Below are positions 36,343 through 46,437 of a stretch of 64,000 bases of DNA, one piece after another. The stretch is from Atlantibacter hermannii. Its GTDB lineage: Bacteria > Pseudomonadota > Gammaproteobacteria > Enterobacterales > Enterobacteriaceae. The stretch is taken from assembly GCA_900635495.1 (NCBI GenBank), contig LR134136.1, forward strand, positions 1,364,001 through 1,428,000, given 5' to 3'. Numbering within the stretch: position 1 is the stretch's first letter; each line of letters begins with the position of its first letter. Below the pieces are notes generated by a model. It worked only from the letters and a program-made list of their open reading frames with translations, was not told the origin of the DNA and ran no database searches. A program made the position numbers and the translations under genes.

Positions 36343-36995
36343 GTGATTAAAGGATTTTTATTCGATCTGGACGGAACGTTGGTGGACTCGCTGCCGGTGG
36401 TGGAGCGCGCCTGGTGCGGATGGGCCGATCGTTTTGGTATCAGTCATGATGAAGTGCTCGATTTTATCCATGGTAAGCAGGCGATTACGTCTCTGCGTCA
36501 TTTTATGCCTGACCGCAGTGAGGACGAAATTCAGGCGGAATTTCGCCGTCTCGAACATATTGAAGCGACCGATACCGATGGCGTAACGGCGCTGCCTGGC
36601 GCGGTAGCGTTACTGGAGCATCTCAACGCGCTCGACATTCCCTGGGCTATTGTCACATCGGGCTCCATGCCGGTCGCGGCGGCGCGTCGGGAGACTGCAG
36701 GCTTGCCGGAGCCAAAGGTGTTCGTCACAGCGGAACGCGTAGCGCGCGGCAAGCCGGAGCCGGATGCCTATCTGCTCGGCGCGCAGCTTCTGGGGCTGGC
36801 CCGGAAGAGTGCGTGGTCGTGGAAGATGCACCGGCCGGTATTCTTTCTGGCCTGGCGGCTGGCAGCGACGTCATTGCGGTGAATGCCCCGTCATCAACGC
36901 CGCGCCTTGATGAGGTGGATTTACAGTTAGCGACGCTCACGGAACTGACGGTAGAAAAGCGGCCTGACGGCGCGATCCGCTACGCAAAACGTTAA
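36343..36995 (+). CDS. hxpA: Hexitol phosphatase A, HAD superfamily (one-base deletion at 36800-36802)
   Basis: HxpA (YfbT) is a HAD-like phosphatase acting on sorbitol-, mannitol- and other sugar phosphates. The catalytic motif FDLDGTLVDS begins at residue 7, motif II is IVTSGS, and the lysine region is RGKPEPDAYLLGAQ. CCC at 36800-36802 should be CCCC, which would restore LGLAPEECVVVEDAPAGILSGL (motif IV, the acidic DD-type site). The remainder is intact to 36995. The start is GTG, 12 bp after yfbU. The corrected length is about 217 residues. Confidence 0.93.
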
Positions 36996-37132
36996 GTTTC
37001 ATGACGTCACACCGCCATGCTCATCTGAAAAAGCGGTAGTATAATCTCACTCCTTATGGCGAAACCTTCCACAGGCTTCGCCAGTTTCTGTCTCTGGCAC
37101 CCAAAGCCCGCGTCATCTAACAAGGAAAGCGA

Positions 37133-38965
37133 GTGAACAGCGAACTGATATGGGTTCTGATTTTATTGGCTGTAGCGGTATTACTCTTCGCAACCGGTAA
37201 AGTCCGCATGGATGCGGTCGCGTTAATGATTATCGTGGCCTTTGTGTTAAGCGGCACGCTTACTTTAAGCGAAGCCTTTTCCGGCTTCAGCGATCCCAAC
37301 GTCATTCTTATCGCCGCAATGTTTATCATCGGCGACGGACTGGTGCGCACCGGTGTGGCCACCAAAATGGGCGCGTGGCTGGTAGACATGGCGGGCAGCA
37401 GCGAAACGCGCATGCTGGTGTTGCTAATGCTTACTGTCGCCGGGCTTGGCGCGTTTATGAGTTCAACCGGCGTGGTGGCGATTTTCATTCCTGTGGTGTT
37501 GAGCGTCTCAATGCGTATGAAAACGTCGCCATCACGCCTGATGATGCCACTCAGCTTTGCCGGGTTAATCAGCGGCATGATGACGCTGGTCGCGACGCCG
37601 CCTAATCTGGTGATCAACAGCGAATTGCTGCGCGAAGGGTTTGCCGGCTTTCACTTTTTCAGCGTCACGCCGCTCGGGCTGGTGATATTGCTGCTGGGCA
37701 TTGTGTACATGCTGGTCATGCGTAGCGTGTTAACCAGCAGTCATAGCGACGAAGGGGCTGACAGCTGGCGGCAGCGCACGTTCCGCGAACTCATTAAAGA
37801 ATACCGCCTGGCGGGCAGGGCGCGGCGTCTGGCAATCCGGCCTGGCTCGCCCATGATCGGTCAACGTCTGGATGATTTAAAACTGCGCGAGCGCTACGGG
37901 GCGAATGTCATTGGCGTTGAACGCTGGCGGCATTTTCGCCGGGTAATGGTCAATGTTCATGGTGTGACTGAATTTCGCGCCCGTGATGTGCTGTTGATTG
38001 ATATGTCCGCGTCGGACGTTGATTTACGGGTATTTTGCAGCGAGCAACTGCTTGAACCCATGATTTTACGTGGCGAATACTTTTCCGATCAGGCGTTAGA
38101 TGTGGGTATGGCAGAGGTGTCGCTGATCCCGGATTCGGAAATCGTGGGCAAGACGGTGCGGGAAATCGGCTTTCGAAGCCGCTATGGTTTGAATGTGGTG
38201 GGCCTGCGCCGAAATGGTGAAGCCCTGGAAGAGGGGATTGTCGACGAGCCGCTTGAGCTCGGCGACATTTTACTGGTCGTGGGTGCCTGGAAACTGATCG
38301 CCCAGCTCGGCCAGAAAAAGCGAGATTTTTTGGTGCTCAACCTGCCAGTGGAGGAGGGCGACGCCTCGCCTGCGCACAGTCAGGCACCGCACGCCATCTT
38401 TTGTCTGGCGCTGATGGTGGCAATGATGCTGACCGATGAAGTCCCCAACCCCATTGCCGCCATTATCGCCTGCCTGTTAATGGGCAAGTTCCGCTGTATC
38501 GATGCTGAAAGCGCGTGGAAAGCGATCCACTGGCCGAGCATCATTCTGATTGTCGGCATGATGCCGTTTGCCATGGCGTTACAGAAAACGGGCGGCGTGG
38601 AGTTGATTGTCCAGGGATTAATGCAACTGGGCGGAGGATACGGACCCTATCTCATGGCGATCTGCCTGTTTGTGATGTGCGCGACTATTGGGCTGTTTAT
38701 TTCCAATACCGCCACCGCTGTATTGATGGCGCCGATTGCCCTGGCGGCAGCTAAATCGATGGACGTATCGCCCTATCCGTTTGCCATGATGGTCGCGATG
38801 GCAGCTTCGGCAGCGTTTATGACACCGGTCTCTTCGCCGGTGAATACCCTGGTGCTGGGACCAGGGAACTACCGGTTCAGTGATTTCGTGAAGACTGGCG
38901 TGCCGTTTACGCTGATTGTGATGATTGTGTGCGTAGTGATGATTCCGTTACTGTTCCCGTTTTAA
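37133..38965 (+). CDS. yfbS: SLC13/DASS-type anion transporter with TrkA-C domains, YfbS
   Basis: This is an inner-membrane permease of the CitM/DASS ion-transporter superfamily; its substrate is unknown. The 610-residue product has an N-terminal block of hydrophobic helices, two cytoplasmic TrkA-C (RCK) domains at about residues 215-385 (IGQRLDDLKLRERYGANVIGV and VGKTVREIGFRSRYGLNVVGL), and a C-terminal block with the SxPVNT-type signature (TPVSSPVNTLVLGPG). The start is GTG after AAGGAAAG. It is intact and convergent with yfbR, 4 bp away. Confidence 0.93.
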   Translation: MNSELIWVLILLAVAVLLFATGKVRMDAVALMIIVAFVLSGTLTLSEAFSGFSDPNVILIAAMFIIGDGLVRTGVATKMGAWLVDMAGSSETRMLVLLMLTVAGLGAFMSSTGVVAIFIPVVLSVSMRMKTSPSRLMMPLSFAGLISGMMTLVATPPNLVINSELLREGFAGFHFFSVTPLGLVILLLGIVYMLVMRSVLTSSHSDEGADSWRQRTFRELIKEYRLAGRARRLAIRPGSPMIGQRLDDLKLRERYGANVIGVERWRHFRRVMVNVHGVTEFRARDVLLIDMSASDVDLRVFCSEQLLEPMILRGEYFSDQALDVGMAEVSLIPDSEIVGKTVREIGFRSRYGLNVVGLRRNGEALEEGIVDEPLELGDILLVVGAWKLIAQLGQKKRDFLVLNLPVEEGDASPAHSQAPHAIFCLALMVAMMLTDEVPNPIAAIIACLLMGKFRCIDAESAWKAIHWPSIILIVGMMPFAMALQKTGGVELIVQGLMQLGGGYGPYLMAICLFVMCATIGLFISNTATAVLMAPIALAAAKSMDVSPYPFAMMVAMAASAAFMTPVSSPVNTLVLGPGNYRFSDFVKTGVPFTLIVMIVCVVMIPLLFPF

Positions 38966-38969
38966 CAGC

Positions 38970-39569
38970 TTACAGCGACGAATCCTGACTGATTTCATCC
39001 AGCGACAAATGAAAACTCGGCACAAACATTTGCATGAAATAGTCCATCTCCTGGCTGCGTCGCGTCTCAAGGGTTTTCTCGAGGCGCGACTTAGCCAGTA
39101 AAAATTCGTTATTGCCGGCAGAGAGCTCTTCCAGACACTTCAGATAAGCGCACAGCGCGTCGGCCTGCTTCACAATCGCGCGCTCTTCGTCACTGCTGTA
39201 ATGTTCGTCAATTAACGGCATGAAAATATCACGCAATTCATCGGGAACCATGTCGAGCAGTTTTTGTTGAGCAATTTTTTCTATTGCTTTGTATTCATGT
39301 GCGATTTGATTGTTGAAGTATTTGACTGGCGTAGGTAAATCTCCGGTCAGCACTTCGCTGGCGTCGTGATACGTCGCCAACAGCGCGATACGCTCGGCAT
39401 TCACCTGTCCGCCAAATTTACGGTTTTTAATCGCTGCCAGCGCATGAGCGACCATGGCAACCTGCAAGCTGTGTTCCGATACGTTTTCGGTGCGCACATT
39501 GCGCATCAGCGGCCAGCGGTTGATCAGTTTCAGGCGGGAAAGATAAGCGAAGAAGTGGCTTTGGCTCAT
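38970..39569 (-). CDS. yfbR: 5'-deoxynucleotidase YfbR
   Basis: YfbR is an HD-domain phosphohydrolase that dephosphorylates deoxynucleoside 5'-monophosphates with a divalent metal. Metal ligands are visible in SEHSLQVAMVAHALA (about residues 32-46), ATYHDASEVLTGDLPTPVKY (the HD pair), and VKQADALCAYLKCLEEL. The product is 199 residues, as in E. coli, and the frame is intact. It is downstream of alaA on the same strand. Confidence 0.95.
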   Translation of the reverse strand: MSQSHFFAYLSRLKLINRWPLMRNVRTENVSEHSLQVAMVAHALAAIKNRKFGGQVNAERIALLATYHDASEVLTGDLPTPVKYFNNQIAHEYKAIEKIAQQKLLDMVPDELRDIFMPLIDEHYSSDEERAIVKQADALCAYLKCLEELSAGNNEFLLAKSRLEKTLETRRSQEMDYFMQMFVPSFHLSLDEISQDSSL

Positions 39570-39646
39570 TTATGGCGATCTCTTGCTACGACGGAGTGCC
39601 ATTGTGCGAGGTGTTGGGGGAAGATGCAAACCTTCCCCCGTGCGTT

Positions 39647-40861
39647 TTACTGATGGTAATGATTCAGGAAGCGTCCAAAACGGTTAATCGCCATTTCCAG
39701 GTCATCGATGCGCGGCAGCGTCACGATACGCACGTGATCGGGCCACGGCCAGTTGAACGCGGTGCCTTGTACCAGCAGCACTTTTTCCTGAAGTAAAAAG
39801 TCGAGAACCATCTTTTGGTCATCGTGAATGTTAAAACGCTTACTGTCGATTTTCGGGAACATGTACAGCGCGCCCTGCGGCTTAACGCAACTGACGCCCG
39901 GAATATCGTTGATCAGTTCCCAGGCGCGATTGCGCTGTTCATACAGGCGGCCGCCAGGAGTAATAAATTCACTGATGCTCTGATAGCCGCCTAACGCCGT
40001 CTGGATGGCGTGTTGCGCCGGCACGTTAGCGCAAAGACGCATTGACGCCAGCATTTCCAGCCCTTCAATGTAGCCTTTAGCGTGTTTTTTCGGTCCGTTA
40101 AGCACCATCCAGCCCTGACGGAAACCTGCCACGCGGTAGGTTTTGGACAAGCCGTTAAAAGTGACAGTCAATAAGTCCGGTGCCAGCGCAGCAATGGAGT
40201 GGTGTTGCGCCTCGTCGTACAGGATCTTGTCGTAAATTTCATCCGCGAAGATGATCAGATTATGTTGGCGGGCGATCTCAACGATCTCCAGCAGCAACTC
40301 CTTAGAGTAAACCGCGCCTGTCGGGTTGTTGGGGTTGATGACCACGATACCGCGCGTCCGTGGCGTAATTTTAGCGCGGATATCGTCCAGATCGGGGAAC
40401 CAGCCTGCGGACTCATCGCACAGATAGTGCACGGCTTTGCCGCTGGACAGCGATACGGCGGCGGTCCAGAGCGGATAATCCGGCGCGGGTACCAGCATTT
40501 CATCGCCGCTATTCAGTAACGCCTGCATGGCCTGCACAATAAGTTCAGAAACGCCATTGCCGATGTAAATGTCTTCAACCGTCACGTCGCGCATATCACG
40601 TGCCTGGTAATGCTGCATGATGGCTTTACGTGCGGAGAATAACCCTTTGGAATCGCAATAGCCCTGAGCGGTAGGGAGGTTGCGAATGACATCAACCAGA
40701 ATCTCGTCCGGCGCATCAAAGCCAAACGGGGCAGGGTTGCCGATGTTTAATTTGAGGACCTTATTGCCTTCCTCTTCAAGCCGTTTTGCTTCTTTAAGGA
40801 CGGGGCCACGGATGTCGTAACAGACGTTATCGAGCTTGCTGGATTTTTCGATGGTAGACAT
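39647..40861 (-). CDS. alaA: Alanine transaminase AlaA
   Basis: AlaA (YfbQ) is a PLP-dependent class I aminotransferase that makes most cellular alanine from pyruvate and glutamate. The PLP lysine is in FNGLSKTYRVAGFRQGWM, and the cofactor-binding NPNNPTGAVYS and FADEIYDKILYD are present. It has 404 residues (E. coli 405) and is intact. It is divergent from lrhA across a 958-bp gap. Confidence 0.97.
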   Translation of the reverse strand: MSTIEKSSKLDNVCYDIRGPVLKEAKRLEEEGNKVLKLNIGNPAPFGFDAPDEILVDVIRNLPTAQGYCDSKGLFSARKAIMQHYQARDMRDVTVEDIYIGNGVSELIVQAMQALLNSGDEMLVPAPDYPLWTAAVSLSSGKAVHYLCDESAGWFPDLDDIRAKITPRTRGIVVINPNNPTGAVYSKELLLEIVEIARQHNLIIFADEIYDKILYDEAQHHSIAALAPDLLTVTFNGLSKTYRVAGFRQGWMVLNGPKKHAKGYIEGLEMLASMRLCANVPAQHAIQTALGGYQSISEFITPGGRLYEQRNRAWELINDIPGVSCVKPQGALYMFPKIDSKRFNIHDDQKMVLDFLLQEKVLLVQGTAFNWPWPDHVRIVTLPRIDDLEMAINRFGRFLNHYHQ

Positions 40862-41819
40862 TCATCAAACCTTTTTGTGAGCGTTGCTTCCTGCCATGGA
40901 AGCGGATGCGCACAATGTACTCCTCCGCGCATCGGTTTTGAAGGCGACTATAAACGTGCCGGATAATCAGGTTGTGGAATATTGTATTTTGTGTAATGAG
41001 TTTTATAGTTTAATATATTGTAAAATTCGTTTTTACATAGTTTTAGATGGTTGTGAAACATGCCGTGGCGGGCGCTTTATGCTTTTTATGTGAAATATTT
41101 GCTTGCTAAATGCTGTTTTTAACAAGTTTGCGCTCACAAATACTCAGTAAAAATGAATGTTTAATAAATTTCATCCGCTTGTTAAGCAACCTTCACGCTG
41201 GAACTTTCAATGTGAGCGATGTGTTAACGCTAAACAAAACCAATTTAGCAATTATTAAGAAAAGTTAATTATTAGTCGGAAGGCTGTATACACAAACAGA
41301 TTTACTGAACAATCTTTAAATATGGCGTTATAAAGTTTAATTCGTCAAATTCATCGCATCGTCGCTTAAAAAAAGGAGCAATTTAGGATATTATCACCTG
41401 GTTGTACCTTACTCTGTGCGCTGTTTCATCGTTTTTTCACGCGGTTTTTGCGTTGATGCTATTTAACTGCTTGTTTATAGAGTATTTGTTATTTAGTAAT
41501 AATAAGCTTCTTTTAACAATGTCCTGAACTGCATAACTTCTAAAGTGGATTTCTCGTTGTGTTTAACCAAAATAAATAAAAATTATTACCCCTACAGGGA
41601 TTTAAGCTACTGGTAATTTTTTTTCAGGATTTGTATGTTATATCTATACCTATTATTTAGCTGACATGATGTCGCTATATGTATGACTTAAAGCACAATC
41701 GAAAAAACGAGAACGATGGATTACGACCCATCCAGTGGATTTTACTGAAAGGATGCATGCTTCAAATGGAATTGCTGGCGCTTCTATAACACATAGCAAC
41801 AGATCCGGGGCAGCTCCCT
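40862..41819 (+). promoter_or_regulatory. Long AT-rich alaA-lrhA intergenic region
   Basis: This 958-bp region is strongly AT-rich compared with the GC-rich genes around it, and contains no conserved frame. It should contain the alaA promoter (minus side) and one or more lrhA promoters with a long leader; in E. coli lrhA has a long untranslated leader and is regulated by H-NS, RcsB and LrhA itself. Short open frames sit just before lrhA (see findings). No terminator or operator stands out. Confidence 0.5.
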
Positions 41820-41846
41820 ATGAGCAACCTGATAGTGAATAACAAT

Positions 41847-42779
41847 ATGATAAATGCAAATCGTCCAATCCTAAATCTCGACCTCGATCTGCTAAGAACG
41901 TTTGTAGCCGTTGCCGATTTGAACACCTTTGCGGCAGCCGCTGCGGCGGTATGCAGGACCCAGTCAGCAGTTAGCCAGCAAATGCAACGTCTGGAACAGC
42001 TTGTTGGCAAAGAACTGTTCGCACGTCATGGTCGAAACAAATTGCTTACGGAGCATGGCATCCAGTTGCTTGGCTATGCACGTAAGATCCTGCGCTTCAA
42101 TGATGAAGCATGTACATCGCTAATGTTTAGCAGCCTACAAGGTTCCTTGACCATTGGGGCCTCCGACGAATCAGCAGACACCATTCTGCCCTTTATTTTA
42201 AATCGCATTAGTTCGGTATATCCGAAGATTTCACTGGACGTAAGAGTTAAACGCAACCCTTACATGCTTGAGATGTTGATGCAGCATGAAGTGGATCTCG
42301 TGGTCACGACAATGCAACCTGAGAATGCGGAATGTATGGTGCTACGCACATCGCCAACCCTGTGGTATTGCGCGGCAGATTTTATCCTGCCGAAAGGGGA
42401 GCCGGTGCCGCTGGTGGTTCTGGACGAACCCAGCCCGTATCGCGACGTGATTATTTCGCATCTCAATAGCGTAAATATTCCATGGCGAATCTCTTACATG
42501 GCATCAACCTTAGCCGCGGTTCGCGCTGCGGTGAAAGCAGGTTTGGGCGTAACGGCTCGTCCGGTTGAAATGATGAGTCCGGAACTGCGGGTATTAGGCG
42601 TTAGCGAGGGTCTGCCAATGCTGCCGGAAACGGAATACCTGTTATGCCATAACCCGCAAGGCGGTAATGAATTAACCCAGGTTGTCTTCCAGGCCATGCA
42701 AACCCACTATAATCCGTGGGGATACGAATTTCCTGCACCGAAAGGCGATAGCGCGTTAACTGAAGACCAGCTTGATTAG
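41847..42779 (+). CDS. lrhA: LysR-type transcriptional regulator LrhA
   Basis: LrhA is a LysR-family regulator that represses flagellar master genes flhDC and affects RpoS translation and type 1 fimbriae in E. coli. The N-terminal winged helix-turn-helix DLNTFAAAAAAVCRTQSAVSQQMQRLEQL is followed by a substrate-binding-like domain (LTIGASDESADTILPF, AAVKAGLGVTARPVEM). I prefer the ATG at 41847 (MINANRPILN, matching E. coli MISANRPIIN). The in-frame ATG at 41820 would add nine residues. Neither has a strong ribosome-binding site. The corrected product is about 310 residues, and the frame is intact. Confidence 0.95.
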   Translation: MINANRPILNLDLDLLRTFVAVADLNTFAAAAAAVCRTQSAVSQQMQRLEQLVGKELFARHGRNKLLTEHGIQLLGYARKILRFNDEACTSLMFSSLQGSLTIGASDESADTILPFILNRISSVYPKISLDVRVKRNPYMLEMLMQHEVDLVVTTMQPENAECMVLRTSPTLWYCAADFILPKGEPVPLVVLDEPSPYRDVIISHLNSVNIPWRISYMASTLAAVRAAVKAGLGVTARPVEMMSPELRVLGVSEGLPMLPETEYLLCHNPQGGNELTQVVFQAMQTHYNPWGYEFPAPKGDSALTEDQLD

Positions 42780-42806
42780 CCTCCTCCCAAAGGATAATTG
42801 TTAGAA

Positions 42807-42850
42807 ATAAGCCCCTGATGCCTATAATGGTATCAGGGGCTTATTTTTTG
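42807..42850 (+). terminator. Rho-independent terminator after lrhA
   Basis: A 14-bp stem (AATAAGCCCCTGAT / ATCAGGGGCTTATT) is followed by TTTT, 28 bp after the lrhA stop. It isolates lrhA from nuo. Confidence 0.9.
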
Positions 42851-43399
42851 CCCGTTATCTGCGTGCATAAGCGGCTAAAAAACGTTCTTTTTGTCTCCAT
42901 GACCCTGCGCTAAGTGTAGCGCCAGAAGCGAAACGGGCTTTCAAAATGAATGGAACGGCACATGATGTTAAGAAAACAGCCCGTTTGTTGTTTTTTTTTT
43001 GGGGACAATTAACAGAACCGTGTCTCAGATCAAGAAAATACCTTTGCCTGGGGGGATGAATAGTTGAGAATTCCTGCCAAAATAAAGGGGCGTTTTTACA
43101 TAGCACCTACAACGGACACGATTCAACAACATGAAAACGTAAAAATCTGCCAGGCTTTTCAGGTAGGTAAACGGCACGAAATGTTAATGCTGTGGTGTTG
43201 ATGTAAATTAATGTGAGGATACTTTTGTTAAAGTTGACAAAAGGTTATAGAAAGGAGTAAAAAAGCCCATCAATTCGCTGCTTGAGCCCCGTTTTGGTAG
43301 TGGTTGTACGGTTTTTTTTTTATTCCTCCCCATGAATCAATGTGGTGTTTATCTGCCAGTAAGAGCAGAGATTAACTACGCCACCATTAGAGTTAAGCA
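42851..43399 (+). promoter_or_regulatory. nuo operon upstream region
   Basis: About 550 bp without a gene between the lrhA terminator and nuoA, with long T tracts near 42989-43000 and 43312-43321. In E. coli the nuo promoters lie in an equally long leader and respond to ArcA, NarL, Fis and IHF. A TTGACA hexamer is present at 43234-43239, but its -10 partner is poor. I assign no operators. Confidence 0.5.
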
Positions 43400-43846
43400 A
43401 TGAGTATGTCTACATCCACTGAAGTCATCGCTCATCATTGGGCATTCGCTATCTTTCTTATCATCGCCATCGGCCTGTGTTGCCTGATGTTGGCGGGAGC
43501 GTATTTTCTGGGTGGTCGCGCGCGCGGTCGTCAGAAAAATACGCCTTTTGAATCAGGGATCGACTCCGTCGGTACTGCGCGCATGCGCCTTTCCGCTAAG
43601 TTCTACCTCGTGGCGATGTTCTTCGTCATCTTCGACGTAGAAGCCCTGTATCTCTTTGCCTGGTCAACCTCTATCCGCGAAAGCGGTTGGGTAGGCTTTG
43701 TCGAGGCCGCAATTTTCATTTTAGTGTTACTGGCTGGTCTGGTTTATCTGGCACGTATTGGTGCGCTGGACTGGACGCCCGCTCGCTCGCGTCGTAGCCA
43801 AATTAACCCTGAACCTGGCAGTCACACTAATCGTCATCCGCAGTAA
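43400..43846 (+). CDS. nuoA: NADH-quinone oxidoreductase subunit A
   Basis: NuoA is a small membrane subunit at the junction of the peripheral and membrane arms of complex I, next to the quinone site. It has three transmembrane helices and the loop PFESGIDSVGTARMRLSAKFYLVAMFFVIFDVE, including the conserved acidic pair. It has 148 residues (E. coli 147). It is the first gene of the nuo operon and its frame is intact. Confidence 0.97.
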   Translation: MSMSTSTEVIAHHWAFAIFLIIAIGLCCLMLAGAYFLGGRARGRQKNTPFESGIDSVGTARMRLSAKFYLVAMFFVIFDVEALYLFAWSTSIRESGWVGFVEAAIFILVLLAGLVYLARIGALDWTPARSRRSQINPEPGSHTNRHPQ

Positions 43847-43861
43847 CAGCGAGGCATTAAG

Positions 43862-44535
43862 ATGGATTATACGCTCACCCGCATCGATCCTGACGGTGAG
43901 AATGACCGTTACCCCCTGCAGAAACAGGAGATCGTAACCGATCCCTGGAGCAGCACGTTCATCGTAGTGTGTATATGGGCAAACTCGAGAATGCCGTACA
44001 CGACATGGTGAACTGGGGTCGTAAAAACTCAATCTGGCCTTATAACTTTGGCCTTTCCTGCTGCTACGTGGAAATGGTGACGTCGTTTACCGCAGTCCAT
44101 GACGTAGCGCGTTTCGGCGCAGAAGTCTTGCGTGCATCCCCGCGTCAGGCTGACCTGATGGTGGTGGCCGGTACCTGCTTCACCAAAATGGCGCCGGTTA
44201 TCCAACGTCTTTATGACCAGATGCTTGAGCCGAAATGGGTTATCTCCATGGGTGCCTGCGCAAACTCTGGCGGCATGTACGACATCTACTCCGTTGTCCA
44301 GGGCGTGGATAAATTCATTCCGGTAGACGTGTATATTCCTGGCTGCCCGCCGCGCCCCGAGGCTTATATGCAAGCGCTTATGCTGCTGCAGGAGTCCATT
44401 GGCAAGGAGCGTCGTCCTTTGTCCTGGGTTGTTGGCGATCAGGGCGTGTATCGCGCCAATATGCAGTCGGAACGCGACCGTAAACGTGGCGAACGCATTG
44501 CTGTAACTAACTTGCGTACACCTGACGAGATTTAA
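43862..44535 (+). CDS. nuoB: NADH-quinone oxidoreductase subunit B (one-base deletion at 43943-43945)
   Basis: NuoB carries iron-sulfur cluster N2, the last electron carrier before quinone. The cluster cysteines are in GLSCCYVEM, AGTCFTKMAP and PGCPPRPEAYM. CCC at 43943-43945 should be CCCC (EIVTDPLEQHV), so the first 27 codons lie in a different frame from the rest. Relatives start at 43862 (MDYTLTRIDPDGENDRY). The corrected length is 224 residues. A start at 43969 would omit the conserved N-terminus. Confidence 0.96.
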
Positions 44536-44624
44536 TTTGCGCCTGTTGGATGTGGAACTGCCTTCGCATATCAATAAACAATAGCGCGAAGCCACTTCCG
44601 GCAGTCACCAAAGAACCATTTGCA

Positions 44625-46435
44625 ATGGTGAACAATATGACCGATTTAACCGCGCAAGACGCCGTACTGCCAGCATGGCAAACCCGCGATCATCTCGATG
44701 ATCCGGTTATCGGCGAACTGCGTAACCGTTTTGGGCTGGATGCCTTTACTGTTCAGGCAACCCGCACCGGCGTACCGGTGGTATGGGTAAAGCGTGAGCA
44801 ATTACTGGAAGTAGTTGATTTCCTCAAGCGGCTCCCTAAACCCTACGTCATGCTCTTCGATTTGCATGGCATGGATGAGCGTCTTCGCACCCACCGCGAC
44901 GGTTTACCGGCCGCGGATTTTTCCGTTTTCTACCACCTGATTTCTTTTGATCGCAACCGCGACATCATGCTGAAGGTAGCCTTCTTAGAAAACGATTTGA
45001 ATGTGCCGACGCTGACCAAACTGTTCCCGAACGCCAACTGGTATGAGCGTGAGACATGGGAAATGTTCGGTATTACCTTTACCGGGCACCCGCACCTGAC
45101 GCGTATCATGATGCCGAATACCTGGGAAGGTCATCCCCTGCGTAAAGACTACCCTGCGCGCGCGACCGAGTTCGACCCGTTTGAACTGACGAAGCAGAAG
45201 CAGGATCTGGAAATGGAGGCGTTGACCTTCAAGCCGGAAGAGTGGGCATGAAACGGGGTACGGAACATGAAGACTTTATGTTCCTGAACCTTGGTCCTAA
45301 CCACCCGTCTGCGCACGGTGCGTTCCGTATTATTCTGCAGCTCGACGGCGAAGAGATTGTCGATTGCGTACCGGACATCGGCTACCACCATCGTGGCGCA
45401 GAGAAAATGGGTGAGCGCCAGTCCTGGCACAGCTATATCCCATACACCGACCGTGTTGAATACCTCGGCGGTTGCGTTAATGAAATGCCTTACGTGCTGG
45501 CGGTAGAAAAACTCGCGGGGATCACCGTGCCGGATCGCGTTAACGTGATTCGCGTGATGCTCTCTGAACTGTTCCGCATCAACAGCCATTTGCTTTATAT
45601 TTCGACGTTTATTCAGGACGTTGGCGCCATGACGCCAGTGTTCTTTGCATTTACTGACCGCCAGAAAATTTATGATTTAGTCGAAGCCATTACCGGCTTC
45701 CGTATGCACCCGGCCTGGTTCCGCATTGGCGGCGTCGCCCACGATTTGCCGAAAGGCTGGGAACGTCTGCTGCGTGAATTCCTCGACTGGATGCCGAAGC
45801 GTCTCGACTCCTATGAGAAAGCGGCGCTGCGCAACACCATCCTGAAAGGTCGTTCCCAGGGCGTTGCTGCTTATGGCGCGAAAGAAGCGCTGGAGTGGGG
45901 CACCACGGGGGCCGCGTTGCGTGCAACCGGTATCAATTTCGACGTGCGTAAAGCGCGTCCGTATTCCGGTTACGAAAACTTTGATTTTGAAGTGCCGGTG
46001 GGCGGTGGCGTCAGCGACTGCTATACCCGCGTCATGCTCAAAGTTGAAGAGCTGCGCCAGAGCCTGCGTATTCTTGAGCAATGTTACAAGAACATGCCGG
46101 AAGGCCCGTTCAAGGCGGATCACCCGCTGACCACGCCGCCGCCGAAAGAGCGCACGCTGCAACATATCGAAACCCTGATTACTCACTTCCTGCAGGTTTC
46201 CTGGGGCCCGGTCATGCCGGCCAACGAATCCTTCCAGATGGTTGAGGCAACCAAGGGTATTAACAGTTACTACCTGACCAGCGACGGCAGCACCATGAGC
46301 TACCGTACGCGTATTCGTACCCCGAGCTTCCCGCACCTGCAGCAAATACCGTCTGCGATTCGCGGCAGCCTGGTGTCCGACCTGATTGTCTATTTGGGTA
46401 GTATCGATTTTGTTATGTCTGATGTGGATCGCTAA
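44625..46435 (+). CDS. nuoC: NADH-quinone oxidoreductase fused subunit C/D (one-base deletion at 45244-45246)
   Basis: In Enterobacteriaceae NuoC and NuoD are one polypeptide (about 600 residues) forming part of the quinone-binding peripheral arm. The NuoC part (MVNNMTDLTAQDAVL..., FHLISFDRNRDIMLKVAF, GHPLRKDYPARATEFDPFEL) runs to KPEEW. The NuoD part (NLGPNHPSAHGAFRIIL, RVEYLGGCVNEMPY, GGGVSDCYTRV, GSIDFVMSDVDR) follows. GGG at 45244-45246 should be GGGG. As printed, NuoC ends at 45251 and NuoD could begin at 45248, an ATGA overlap that imitates the split arrangement of other bacteria. The corrected length is 603 residues. Confidence 0.94.
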
Positions 46436-46437
46436 TT

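Noticed and set aside
45240..45252. nuoC and nuoD as two true separate genes
   Set aside because: The fusion is universal in close relatives and one missing G in a G run explains the split; kept only as a finding.
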